From Roseibium sp. TrichSKD4 (GTDB taxonomy: Bacteria > Pseudomonadota > Alphaproteobacteria > Rhizobiales > Stappiaceae), in the NCBI RefSeq assembly GCF_000148725.1, contig NZ_GL476311.1, positions 317,501 to 381,500 on the forward strand: 64,000 nt of DNA, in the 5' to 3' direction. The notes below the pieces were generated by a model that was not told the origin of the DNA, ran no database searches, and saw nothing but the letters and a program-made list of their open reading frames with translations. The translations under genes were made by a program, and so were the position numbers. Of this stretch, positions 1 to 7,642 are shown in pieces. The stretch's first letter is position 1, and every line of letters starts with the position of its first letter.

Positions 1-1
1 C

Positions 2-97
2 ATGGAGCTGCTATCGCGCATGTTCGGCGGGACTGGCGATGAAGAAGATCATATCGAGGGAGATCAGCTTGAGGGGGAGCTTCAGGAGACGGCGTAA
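2..97 (+). CDS. Phage tail assembly chaperone, E-like (5' end outside window)
   Basis: An open frame enters from the left edge and stops with TAA at 95-97. Its visible 31 residues are acidic and glycine-rich. The next genes are a frame-shifted continuation and a tape measure gene, which is the position of P2 gene E. Members of this class act as chaperones on the tape measure during tail assembly. The true start is not visible. Identity rests on position more than on sequence. Confidence 0.5.
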   Translation: MELLSRMFGGTGDEEDHIEGDQLEGELQETA

Positions 98-267
98 CCG
101 TCTCCACCCTTGAATGCCACACCTACCTCGTGAACCGGGGCTGGTCGTCTGACTGGCTCGACCAGCTCCCGGAAGTCGAATTCCTCGTCATTTATGAGCA
201 GCAGATCGCCTTTGACGAGGCGCGGGCTGAAGCCAAGCGCAAGGCGTATGAAAAGGCGGGTCGATGA
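73..267 (+). CDS. E' extension: -1 frame tail of the tail assembly chaperone
   Basis: The -1 frame relative to the preceding gene opens just after a TGA at 70-72 and runs to a TGA at 265-267. It has no ATG; the only start-like codon is a GTG at 130. A run of five G at 73-77 lies where the two frames overlap, so a -1 slip would fuse them. P2-like and lambda-like phages make the long chaperone form this way (E+E', G+GT). The encoded tail is acidic, then Ala/Lys/Glu-rich. A separate GTG-started protein is the alternative. Confidence 0.5.
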   Translation, partial: GGASGDGVTVSTLECHTYLVNRGWSSDWLDQLPEVEFLVIYEQQIAFDEARAEAKRKAYEKAGR

Positions 268-506
268 GCGATTTTACTGTTTCCGGCGATGTGACCGTTA
301 CGCATGTTAGACCCAAGTCGAAACCGGCTCCATTCTGGTTCGGAGTATTTGTCGGCCTGACCGTCAGCGCAGTTGCCGATTTGACCGATCTTCACATCTG
401 CTTTGGTCAGTGCGACGGCAAGGACTGGTCGCTCCTTGGTCTCTATGAGACGCCACTTCCCAAAAAGACCGACCGTCTGCCCCTTCAAAAAGTCCCAGAA
501 AAATGA
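264..506 (+). CDS. Small phage protein between chaperone and tape measure
   Basis: An 80-residue protein whose ATG overlaps the TGA of the chaperone extension (264-267) and whose TGA overlaps the tape measure ATG (503-506). The two four-base overlaps are the main evidence that it is translated. It has a short hydrophobic stretch near residues 24-42 and no motif I recognise. It could be a late structural or accessory tail protein. Function unknown. Confidence 0.55.
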   Translation: MSDFTVSGDVTVTHVRPKSKPAPFWFGVFVGLTVSAVADLTDLHICFGQCDGKDWSLLGLYETPLPKKTDRLPLQKVPEK

Positions 507-3295
507 CCATGCGCCTTGGTGTTGTTGCGGAGTTTACCGACCGTGCGTCAAAGCGCATGGCGAAGATGCTGCGCTTCAACAAGAAAATGGAGAAGATCCA
601 GAAAGGTCAGGAACGCCTTGTCAAAACCCAAGTCAAGGATTGGGACAAGGTAACGCGGGCAACCGGGCGAAGCTCCCGATCCATGGGCAGCCTTCAGCGA
701 ATGATGCAAGGCGTTGCAAATGCCGGTCAAAGCATGTCTCGCGGTGTTGTGACCTTCATCGGTCACATTGGCCGGGCCATAGCCCGCGTTAATTCCTTGC
801 GAAAGTCTCTCGATCTTGCAGGCCGTTCACGGGCGCTCGTCAATCGCGGTGCCGGGCTGGCTGCAGGCGGTGCTGGCAAGATTGCACGCGGCGCTGTTGT
901 TACAGGCGGAATTGCTGCCGGGGTGACGGCGACAGCTGGGGCGGCGGCCAGTACCGTGATTGGTCCCGCAGCCCAAGTCGAAAACTACATGGTTCAGCTG
1001 GAAAGTCTGGAAGGATCTTCGGCCAAGGCTGAAAAGGCCATGGCGTGGATTACGGATTTTGCCACCCGCACCCCTTTGGAATTGCCGGATGTCATTGAGA
1101 GTTACCGCCAACTCAAGACATTTGGCATTGATCCGACCAATGGCTCCATGCAGGCCCTTGTTGATACCATGGCCATGTCAGGTGGCGGGGCAGAACAGCT
1201 AAGCGGCATTGTTCTGGCTGTCGGACAGGCATGGACCAAGGGCAAGCTTCAGGGCGAAGAGGCTTTGCAGCTTCTGGAACGCGGCGTTCCGGTTTGGGAT
1301 TTGCTTACAAAAGCCACCGGGAAATCAGCGGCCCAGCTTCAGGAACTTGGGTCCAAGGGCAAGCTTGGCCGGGACGTGATTGCCAAGCTCGTGGAGCTGA
1401 TGGGCGAGCGGGCTGTCGGGGCTTCGGAGAAGATGTCCCAAACATGGGGCGGCATGATGTCGAACCTGTCGGATCACTGGTTCCAGTTCCGATTGATGAT
1501 TGCAGATGCTGGCGTTTTTGACTGGGCAAAGGACAAGCTTCAGGGGTTTTTGGAGACAATCAACCAGATGAAGGCTGATGGCAGCCTTTTGAAACTGGCT
1601 GAAGAAATCTCCCAAAATATCATCACCACCTTGTCGGCCATGTGGGAATTCGGTAAGGGGCTCTGGGGTGTCCTTCAGGAACTTGGCGGCTGGCTCAAGT
1701 TTGCGGCAGATGCTCTTGGTGGCTGGAATAATCTGGCCATGGTGTTCGTGGCTCTTCCCTTTATCTCGACTTTGGCCGGTATTGTGACCGGGATCGCCCA
1801 GCTGGGGGCAGGTCTTGCGATGATTGCGACCGGGCTGGCGGGATTGTCCTTACCCGTTCTTGCCGTGATTGCTGTGGTGATGGCGCTTGGGGCAGCAGCA
1901 TGGTGGATTTACAACAATTGGGATCAGGTTGTCAGCTGGCTGGCAAGCGCTTGGGACTGGATTGTGCAAAAGGCACAAGCTGCCTGGGAGACGCTCAAAA
2001 CCGTATTTGCATGGCATCCCCTGGTGATGATCATCAACAACTGGTCGGAGATTTCTGATTGGTTCTCGAATTATTGGACCAAGCTGAAGGCTGAGGTGCT
2101 TGCCGGGTGGGAGGCCGTGAAGGGTGTCTTTGGCGGTGATATTGAATGGCCATCTTTGCCGGAAATCTCGCTCCCGGATTTTGAGACCGTAAAACAGGTG
2201 GTCAAGGCCTTCTTTGGCTTTGGTTGGATCCCGACTGTGAGCTGGCCATCCTTGCCGAAGGTGTCTGTGCCGGACTTTGCCGACATCAAACAGGCGGCCA
2301 CCGTATTCTTTTCGTATAGCTGGTTGCCTGCCTTGAAATGGCCGGGCCTGCCGAAACTGGAGTTCCCTGATCTCACCACGATCAAACAGACCCTGATCGA
2401 CTTCTTCTCGCTGGACTGGCTGCCGGATTGGGAATGGCCGGAAATCCCACTGCCGGATCTGCCCGACATTGGCGGTTTGATCTCTGAGACGGCTGCAACG
2501 GCAAGCAATGCCTGGAACAGTTTGACGGGTATTTTCTCCGATGAGGATCCGATCAGCATTGCTGCGCGTGATCCGGCCTCCATTGAGCGGGCGACGCATG
2601 CGACCAACCAGCTACAGAAGGCAATTGGCAATCTGGCAACTGCCGATGCCTCGCCCGCGCTTGGCAAACTGAATGCCATTCGCGAAGTTGCCACTGGTCT
2701 GCCCGATCTGATGTCCAATGTGGTGAACCGTGTAAGTCACATTCTGGCCGGGATCGACTTCACCTATCACGGTCAGCGCATGATTGAGACGATAGCAGCT
2801 GGCATGCGGGCACGGGCGCACCGGCTGGTGGAAGAAATCCGAAACGTGACACAGGCGGTTCGCGATCATCTGCCGTCTTCGCCTGCCAAGGTCGGCCCGC
2901 TCTCCGATATTCACCGGCTCAAATTCTCCGAGACCATGGCGCAGTCGATCCGGCCAGCCCCGCTGGTCCGGGCCATGAAACGGGCCGCAGCGGCAACGTT
3001 GGCGGCAGCCACCTTGGCCGGGCCTATGGTCGCCGGGCCATCTCTGGCGGCAGCAGCTCCGAAAGAGCTTCGCCCGAGCAGTGCTCTTGTGGGTAGGCCT
3101 TCTGGAGTTTCCGCATCCAGTTCGGCTTCGAAGACAGGTAGCGGTACCACGATCCATTTTGCGCCGGTCATCACGATTGGAGTTGGCGGTGAAAACCTGA
3201 AAGAGCAGGTCATGGAAGCCCTGGAAGAGTTCCTTCCCGAGCTTGCTGCCAAGTTGCAATCGGTGCAGGGCGAAAACGAACGGCTGGAGTTCTAA
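503..3295 (+). CDS. Phage tail tape measure protein
   Basis: A 930-residue protein in the position of P2 gene T. It sets tail length and is thought to form part of the DNA or membrane channel. Seen in order: a basic N-terminus; an Ala/Gly-rich stretch around residues 110-155; a conserved tape-measure core around 160-270 (ELPDVIESY, followed by GGGAEQLSGI); hydrophobic segments around 405-470; a Trp/Pro repeat block around 545-650; and an Ala-rich C-terminus. The repeat block has three units of about 32 residues with the pattern WPxLPx..xPDxxxxKQ, plus a partial fourth. It starts by a four-base overlap with the previous gene. Confidence 0.92.
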   Translation: MTMRLGVVAEFTDRASKRMAKMLRFNKKMEKIQKGQERLVKTQVKDWDKVTRATGRSSRSMGSLQRMMQGVANAGQSMSRGVVTFIGHIGRAIARVNSLRKSLDLAGRSRALVNRGAGLAAGGAGKIARGAVVTGGIAAGVTATAGAAASTVIGPAAQVENYMVQLESLEGSSAKAEKAMAWITDFATRTPLELPDVIESYRQLKTFGIDPTNGSMQALVDTMAMSGGGAEQLSGIVLAVGQAWTKGKLQGEEALQLLERGVPVWDLLTKATGKSAAQLQELGSKGKLGRDVIAKLVELMGERAVGASEKMSQTWGGMMSNLSDHWFQFRLMIADAGVFDWAKDKLQGFLETINQMKADGSLLKLAEEISQNIITTLSAMWEFGKGLWGVLQELGGWLKFAADALGGWNNLAMVFVALPFISTLAGIVTGIAQLGAGLAMIATGLAGLSLPVLAVIAVVMALGAAAWWIYNNWDQVVSWLASAWDWIVQKAQAAWETLKTVFAWHPLVMIINNWSEISDWFSNYWTKLKAEVLAGWEAVKGVFGGDIEWPSLPEISLPDFETVKQVVKAFFGFGWIPTVSWPSLPKVSVPDFADIKQAATVFFSYSWLPALKWPGLPKLEFPDLTTIKQTLIDFFSLDWLPDWEWPEIPLPDLPDIGGLISETAATASNAWNSLTGIFSDEDPISIAARDPASIERATHATNQLQKAIGNLATADASPALGKLNAIREVATGLPDLMSNVVNRVSHILAGIDFTYHGQRMIETIAAGMRARAHRLVEEIRNVTQAVRDHLPSSPAKVGPLSDIHRLKFSETMAQSIRPAPLVRAMKRAAAATLAAATLAGPMVAGPSLAAAAPKELRPSSALVGRPSGVSASSSASKTGSGTTIHFAPVITIGVGGENLKEQVMEALEEFLPELAAKLQSVQGENERLEF

Positions 3296-3297
3296 CG

Positions 3298-3762
3298 ATG
3301 TTGTTTGCACATTTGGGCGATCTTCAGCTTGGGGTCTCAAACGTCATGTCCGGCCCGACAGAGTCTGACGAGCAGCTGGAGAACTCCCTTCAGGAACATA
3401 AAGTCGTGCGGGGCAAGCCGATCCCGCAGGACGGTGGTGAAGAACTGGACCGGCGCTCCTTCTCGTTTTTCTTCGATGAGTGCTTTTGTGATCCGCAAGT
3501 TGAATACACCAAGCTGCTGGCCGCGCGTTCCAGCAGGTCTGCCTTGCCGCTTGTCTTCGGCAATGGGGCCTATCTCGGCAAACGCTACTGGGTGAAATCA
3601 GTTAGCGTCTCTCACAAGAAGACCACGGAAAGCGGACGGCTGGTTCGCCTTGAAGCCTCCATTGATCTCATTGAGGTGCCGGGCGGCGCGCTCTCCATCG
3701 GCGGTGTTGGCCTTGCCTCCGCTGCCCGCGCCTTGATTAATCCGTTTACGAGGAAGAGCTGA
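3298..3762 (+). CDS. Phage tail protein, P2 gpU-like
   Basis: A 154-residue protein directly after the tape measure gene, two bases after its stop. It has the features of the P2 gpU family: an N-terminal FAHLGDLQLG-type strand, a central DRRSFSFFFDE segment, and a V-KSVSVSHKKT strand. gpU proteins help terminate or complete the tail tube. Gene order T-U-X-D supports the call. The Gly/Ala-rich C-terminus may be flexible. Confidence 0.8.
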   Translation: MLFAHLGDLQLGVSNVMSGPTESDEQLENSLQEHKVVRGKPIPQDGGEELDRRSFSFFFDECFCDPQVEYTKLLAARSSRSALPLVFGNGAYLGKRYWVKSVSVSHKKTTESGRLVRLEASIDLIEVPGGALSIGGVGLASAARALINPFTRKS

Positions 3763-3764
3763 AT

Positions 3765-3803
3765 AAAAAAAGAGGCTCCGAGCAGTCCACTTGCCCGAAG
3801 CCT
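3765..3803 (-). terminator. Rho-independent terminator, minus strand
   Basis: On the minus strand, two 12-base arms (3792-3803 and 3773-3784) pair along their whole length, with two G-U pairs and a seven-base loop. They are followed by seven T (3765-3771). It lies immediately after the gpU stop but points against the tail operon. Confidence 0.7.
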
Positions 3804-3905
3804 TACGAAGTTAGTTCCCGAGTGTTTCGGACTAGGAATGCCCAGTCCGCCGCTATCAAGTGTACTTATAGTGTTCTTGTAATCGGCGCAATTCTGTGAA
3901 TTTAA
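3765..3905 (-). ncRNA. Candidate small RNA on the minus strand between U and X
   Basis: The gap between gpU and gpX holds a strong minus-strand terminator at 3765-3803. Before it, on the minus strand, is a hairpin GGACT...AGTCC near 3830-3849. A TTGACA lies further upstream near 3930-3935, but its spacing to TTAAAT (about 20 bases) is long. A transcript of about 120-140 nt is implied. No convincing protein is encoded: the open frame there simply runs into the antisense of gpU. Inference only. Confidence 0.35.
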
Positions 3906-3982
3906 CCGCTGTAAATATACGAAACTGTCAATATCGACCATGTTTTTACTGATGAGAGAAGATGGAGCAAGGAAGTTCTCAA

Positions 3983-4237
3983 ATGCAACGATCTGAATTT
4001 CTTGAGCACATCACCGGGCCGGGCGAACGGTGGGATACGATTGCCTATCGCTATTACAATGACGCGGAGAAGATGAACATCCTCATTGAGGCGAACCGGG
4101 ATCTGTTTCTGGATGATCTCGCTCCTATTCCCGCCATTCTACCGTCCGGCCTGACGTTGCGCATTCCGGTGATCGAACAGACCGGCGTGGATGAGGCCTT
4201 GCTGCCGCCATGGAAACGCGGCAAGACGGGAGCGTAA
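3983..4237 (+). CDS. Phage tail protein X (LysM-like)
   Basis: An 84-residue protein matching the P2 gpX family, small LysM-like baseplate or tail-end proteins. Visible hallmarks are ERWDTIAYRYY, then an I-EANRDL segment and a P-GLTLRIPV end. The start is placed at 3983 because AAGGAAG lies nine bases before it; the ATG at 3962 would add seven residues. It precedes gene D, as in P2-like phages with an alphaproteobacterial tail order. Confidence 0.8.
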   Translation: MQRSEFLEHITGPGERWDTIAYRYYNDAEKMNILIEANRDLFLDDLAPIPAILPSGLTLRIPVIEQTGVDEALLPPWKRGKTGA

Positions 4238-4241
4238 TCTC

Positions 4242-5243
4242 ATGACCGGGTTGCCGAAGCCTTTCGTCTCACTTCTCGTCAACGGCGTTGATGTAGGGTC
4301 TGCACTTGCGCCGTTCCTTCTGGACTTCACCTGGACGGATAATCTCCATGGCAAGGCCGATGAGGTTTGCGGGCGCATGCGCGATGACCTTGGTCTTTGG
4401 CGCGGAGCATGGCGACCGGAACAGGGCGACATTATCGAAGTGCCGGCACTTGGCTACGAGGGCGGGCTTTTTGTGCCGGTCGGCTCGTTCCAAGTTGATA
4501 TTCCAAAGGCTTCCGGATCTAGGGCTAAAGAGATCATCGAGTTCAAAGCAACGTCTGCCTTCCCGGAAAAGGATCAGCGCACCCAAAAATCCAAAAGCTA
4601 TCAGGAGACGGATCTCAAGAAGATCATCAATGAGGTGGCCGGGCGACTTGGGTACTCGGTCTCGGGCGAGATCGAGCCGGTTTCCTTCAAGGTCAAGAAA
4701 CAGCGCCGGGAGCGGGATCTTGCCTTCATCAAGCGCCTTGCCGAGGACTACGGCTACTTCGTCTCTGTGAAAGATAGAGAGATTGTTTTCTACAAGCGCG
4801 AGGATCTGGAGGCCCAAGGCCCGGTTCGGACCATCGACATTGTGGATGGCTCCACGCTGATCTCCTGGTCGGCTGAAGAAAACAACAAGCAGGTCTATTC
4901 GAAGGCGAAGGTCTCCTATCTCGATCCGGACAAGAAAGCGCTCATTGAAGGTGAAGTCCAGGACCTTGGCGCAAAGTCCGGCGATACCCTGAAAATTGAT
5001 GAGCGGGTTGAAGATGAGGGGCAGGCCAAAAAGCTCGCCAAGTGCCGCCTTGCCAAGGCCAATGAAAACCGCGCCACCGCAAAGCTCACTCTGGTGGGCG
5101 ATCCGCTTTTGATGGCCGGTCAGGTCATTCAGCTCGGCCTCACATTCGGGAAATACGCGGGCAAGTACCTTGTTCATGTGGCGACCCACAAGATTGCCCG
5201 TGCCAGTTACACAACATCGCTGGAGCTGAAACGTGTCGAATAG
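4242..5243 (+). CDS. Phage late control / baseplate hub protein D
   Basis: A 333-residue protein of the P2 gpD (gp27-like hub) family. It forms the hub to which the V spike attaches. Family features: an N-terminal strand-rich domain, the E-KSKSYQETDLKKI region, and the RERDLAFIKRLAEDYGY core. The start at 4242 follows the X stop by four bases. The stop overlaps the GTG start of V, indicating translational coupling. Confidence 0.88.
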   Translation: MTGLPKPFVSLLVNGVDVGSALAPFLLDFTWTDNLHGKADEVCGRMRDDLGLWRGAWRPEQGDIIEVPALGYEGGLFVPVGSFQVDIPKASGSRAKEIIEFKATSAFPEKDQRTQKSKSYQETDLKKIINEVAGRLGYSVSGEIEPVSFKVKKQRRERDLAFIKRLAEDYGYFVSVKDREIVFYKREDLEAQGPVRTIDIVDGSTLISWSAEENNKQVYSKAKVSYLDPDKKALIEGEVQDLGAKSGDTLKIDERVEDEGQAKKLAKCRLAKANENRATAKLTLVGDPLLMAGQVIQLGLTFGKYAGKYLVHVATHKIARASYTTSLELKRVE

Positions 5244-5769
5244 GACCATTGATAGCGGCAAGAACTCGCCCTACCGGCGGGGGACGGTGATCGAGCGCGA
5301 TCCTGCGCGGGGCAAGGTGAAGGTCAAGCTACATGAAGAGGATGGCGACACATCCTTCTGGCAACATGTCAACCAGCTGGGTACGGGCAAGAACAAGTTC
5401 TACCGGATGCCAGATATTGGCGATCAGGTCACCTGTCTCATGGACTGGGACGGGGAAGACGGCGTCGTCATAGGAGCCATCTGGTCAGAAGGTGATGCGC
5501 CGCCGACCGGAGATGGCGACACGCTTCACATCAGCCTTGCGTCCGGTGTGACCATCATCGCTAATCAAGCCACCGGCGATGTCAGTGTCGCCGGTGCGAA
5601 GACCGTTTCCGTGCAGGCAACGGCCATCACGCTGGAAGCCGCTGATATCTCAATCAAGGGCAAGGTCGCGATTGAAGGGGCAACGCTCACGCACAATGGC
5701 AAGAATGTGGGTGATACCCATGGGCATGTGACTGCCCCACCGGGGCCTCCCGGGCCGCCGGTGGGGTAA
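5233..5769 (+). CDS. Phage baseplate assembly protein V (spike)
   Basis: A 178-residue gpV-family protein. An N-terminal OB-fold (residues about 15-85; RRGTVIERDPARGKVKV, then MDWDGEDGVVIGAIW) is followed by a beta-rich stem and an end with THGHVTAPPGPPGPP. It forms the trimeric membrane-piercing spike. It begins with GTG at 5233, overlapping the D stop. In P2-like order W should come next, but an inverted cassette separates them here. Confidence 0.88.
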   Translation: MSNRTIDSGKNSPYRRGTVIERDPARGKVKVKLHEEDGDTSFWQHVNQLGTGKNKFYRMPDIGDQVTCLMDWDGEDGVVIGAIWSEGDAPPTGDGDTLHISLASGVTIIANQATGDVSVAGAKTVSVQATAITLEAADISIKGKVAIEGATLTHNGKNVGDTHGHVTAPPGPPGPPVG

Positions 5770-5781
5770 ACCGTATAAGGA

Positions 5782-6264
5782 TTAGGCTCTCTTCTTGCCC
5801 GTATATTCACATCCATATTTGGATGTGTACTCCTTAGACAGTGCCATCATGTTGATGGGACCAGTTCGATCAAACGGGTAGGTTGAAAGTATAATCTTGT
5901 CCATATCGAATTCATTTCGCGTGTCCAGCGCACTGAAAACATGCTGGCAAACGGTATCTTGGGAAGTTCCCCTTTGGTAAGGATAACTGGGTTTGAAAAG
6001 CTGTATCGGAGGATCAATTAATTTCATGTCCGAGAACTGTAGGAACTCTGCGGAGTACAATGAGGACATGAATTCATCGCTGTGCACCCAATTTTTCATT
6101 ATTGACCATGTGCACTCAGTAATCGGGGTCCCGTATTCAATGCAATGCTTCCAGTCACACAGAAAACCCACTCCGAGAATTCGCTTCGCATTCAAACTTC
6201 TGAATGCCAGAAAATGAGAGGTGATAGCTTCAATTAGAAGCCTTGTCTTTGAACTGTTCGTCAT
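5782..6264 (-). CDS. Small Panacea/SocA-like protein in an inverted phage cassette
   Basis: A 160-residue protein on the strand opposite to the tail genes, with lower G+C than its neighbours. Residues about 25-65 (KRILGVGFLCDWKH, EYGTPIT, then a Trp-containing helix) resemble the Panacea/DUF4065 pattern of a hydrophobic helix, a D-x-x-H-like motif and a G-x-P-I-T turn. The usual G-P-V is NWV. Panacea proteins are often antitoxin-like. Its ATG overlaps the stop of the upstream membrane gene by four bases, so the two are co-translated. Family call is tentative. Confidence 0.5.
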   Translation of the reverse strand: MTNSSKTRLLIEAITSHFLAFRSLNAKRILGVGFLCDWKHCIEYGTPITECTWSIMKNWVHSDEFMSSLYSAEFLQFSDMKLIDPPIQLFKPSYPYQRGTSQDTVCQHVFSALDTRNEFDMDKIILSTYPFDRTGPINMMALSKEYTSKYGCEYTGKKRA

Positions 6265-7049
6265 AAACCTATGTCCTTGGCTGTGCGAAGATTCGGCTCC
6301 ATAAACGCAAACTGGCTCAAGAGGTTTTCAATTTCTTCCCGCTTACCATTGTCAAAAAACGCATGTAATTTTTTATCATTAAGGCTCTCCCGCTTAGTTG
6401 ATTCTACAATAATTACAGCAAAAGGAATATCTTTTTCGTCGGATAGGCGGTAGCCCCACAAGCAAGTTGATTGCATCGTGAGGTTTTTGCAAGTCTCAGG
6501 AGAGATTCCGTACTTTGTTTCATTTTCCTCATAGTACTTCTTCAAACTCGTTCTGGGACTCGGTAATTTTTTCTCAAAACACTTTCCATCTGTCCAAGCC
6601 TTGCCGATTACACCATCGTTTACAGGATAAAGGTAACGACTTCGCTTACGAAAGCTGGGGTTTTCGGCATGTCTACCTAGGAGACGAAACTCGTCTTCTT
6701 GCTTGTCATATTTATATATGGAAATTCTGTCGAGATTTGTAAGCTGACATTCTTTGAAAAGGATTTGCGCGCACCCATCCCAAACGTCATAAAAATTGCG
6801 GCTACCATCTGCAATTACTCGTTTCAGGTTGGTAATTTCATCATCCAGCTGGGCTCGGGACTTTTTCCCGCGAACATCCAGAATGAGTGAGGCTATGTAA
6901 CAGACCAAAAACAACCAGAACGGCCACCACAACGGGCGGTCGAATATATCAAGAAAGGATATTCCAGCGAATGCAACAGCGTTCAGGCCGAGGTGGAAAT
7001 GCTCCTGAAACCAGCCGCCTACTTTTTCACCAAGACTTCTACTATTCAT
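6261..7049 (-). CDS. Two-TM protein with GAF-like sensor domain
   Basis: A 262-residue protein. The first 60 residues contain two hydrophobic segments (about 21-35 and 40-57). Next comes a short coiled-coil stretch around 66-80, then a soluble domain of about 170 residues with a GAF-like pattern: RISIYKYD, a GVIGKAW segment and a FAVIIVES strand. It is first in a two-gene minus-strand operon between tail genes V and W. A membrane segment joined to a sensor domain recalls effectors of abortive-infection systems, but this function is inferred. Lower G+C suggests later acquisition. Confidence 0.55.
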   Translation of the reverse strand: MNSRSLGEKVGGWFQEHFHLGLNAVAFAGISFLDIFDRPLWWPFWLFLVCYIASLILDVRGKKSRAQLDDEITNLKRVIADGSRNFYDVWDGCAQILFKECQLTNLDRISIYKYDKQEDEFRLLGRHAENPSFRKRSRYLYPVNDGVIGKAWTDGKCFEKKLPSPRTSLKKYYEENETKYGISPETCKNLTMQSTCLWGYRLSDEKDIPFAVIIVESTKRESLNDKKLHAFFDNGKREEIENLLSQFAFMEPNLRTAKDIGL

Positions 7050-7216
7050 TTTGCATCCGATGGATGTGGTAAAATCCAGAAAAGGCGCAGTGGCCTTTGC
7101 AATATGATTCTGTGCTCAATTAATCTTAATACAGTTCTGTAGCGACCAAGCAACAGCGATTGACCGTTTCCACCGGAACAGTTCCGTAACCTTCCCCTCG
7201 CGCCCGCGCTACCTTC

Positions 7217-7250
7217 CCGACAGTTGTTCTCACTTCCCGAACCCTGTCGG
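7217..7250. promoter_or_regulatory. Inverted repeat in the leader of tail gene W
   Basis: CCGACAG (7217-7223) and CTGTCGG (7244-7250) are perfect inverted repeats ending six bases before the W start codon. They could hide or replace a ribosome site, since no clear Shine-Dalgarno sequence is present. Another short palindrome, CGGAACaGTTCCG, lies near 7174-7190. Role unproven. Confidence 0.35.
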
Positions 7251-7255
7251 ATCAA

Positions 7256-7642
7256 ATGCCCATTCCCGATCACCTTCACTGGCAGCACCGTGTTTTCCCC
7301 GGTCCCAAGGCGGATTGGGGAGCTGCTGTTGTCGGGATCGCGGATCTTGAGCAGTCGATGCGGATTATCTGCCTGACGCCCAAACTCTCCGTGCCAACCG
7401 AGCCGGAGAAGTTCTGCAATGCGCTGGACTATATCGACCGCCCGCCTGCGATTGCCATTCCAAGGATTTCTCAGGAAATCTGGGACGCGCTTGCCAAATG
7501 GGAGCCACGCATTGTCGTGGAACGGGTCGAGGTTGAGGCTGTCGGCTTCCATCATTTTCGTACACCTGTCTTCTGGCGGCCACGAGAAGATGTGATTGGC
7601 GAACTGCTGCAGACCGACATCGAGCTTCGGGAGGCAGCGTGA
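7256..7642 (+). CDS. Phage baseplate protein W (gp25-like)
   Basis: A 128-residue GPW/gp25-family baseplate wedge protein. The hallmark is AKWEPRIVVERVEV near residues 80-93, like the KWEPRV motif of P2 gpW. The N-terminus is longer and unusual. Its stop overlaps the start of J. It is separated from V by the inverted cassette, so it probably needs its own promoter or read-through. Confidence 0.8.
   Translation: MPIPDHLHWQHRVFPGPKADWGAAVVGIADLEQSMRIICLTPKLSVPTEPEKFCNALDYIDRPPAIAIPRISQEIWDALAKWEPRIVVERVEVEAVGFHHFRTPVFWRPREDVIGELLQTDIELREAA

Noticed and set aside
3612-3941. A 109-residue minus-strand protein between U and X.
   Set aside because: Half of it is antisense to gpU, and a strong terminator on the same strand lies inside it, so it is unlikely to be translated in full.
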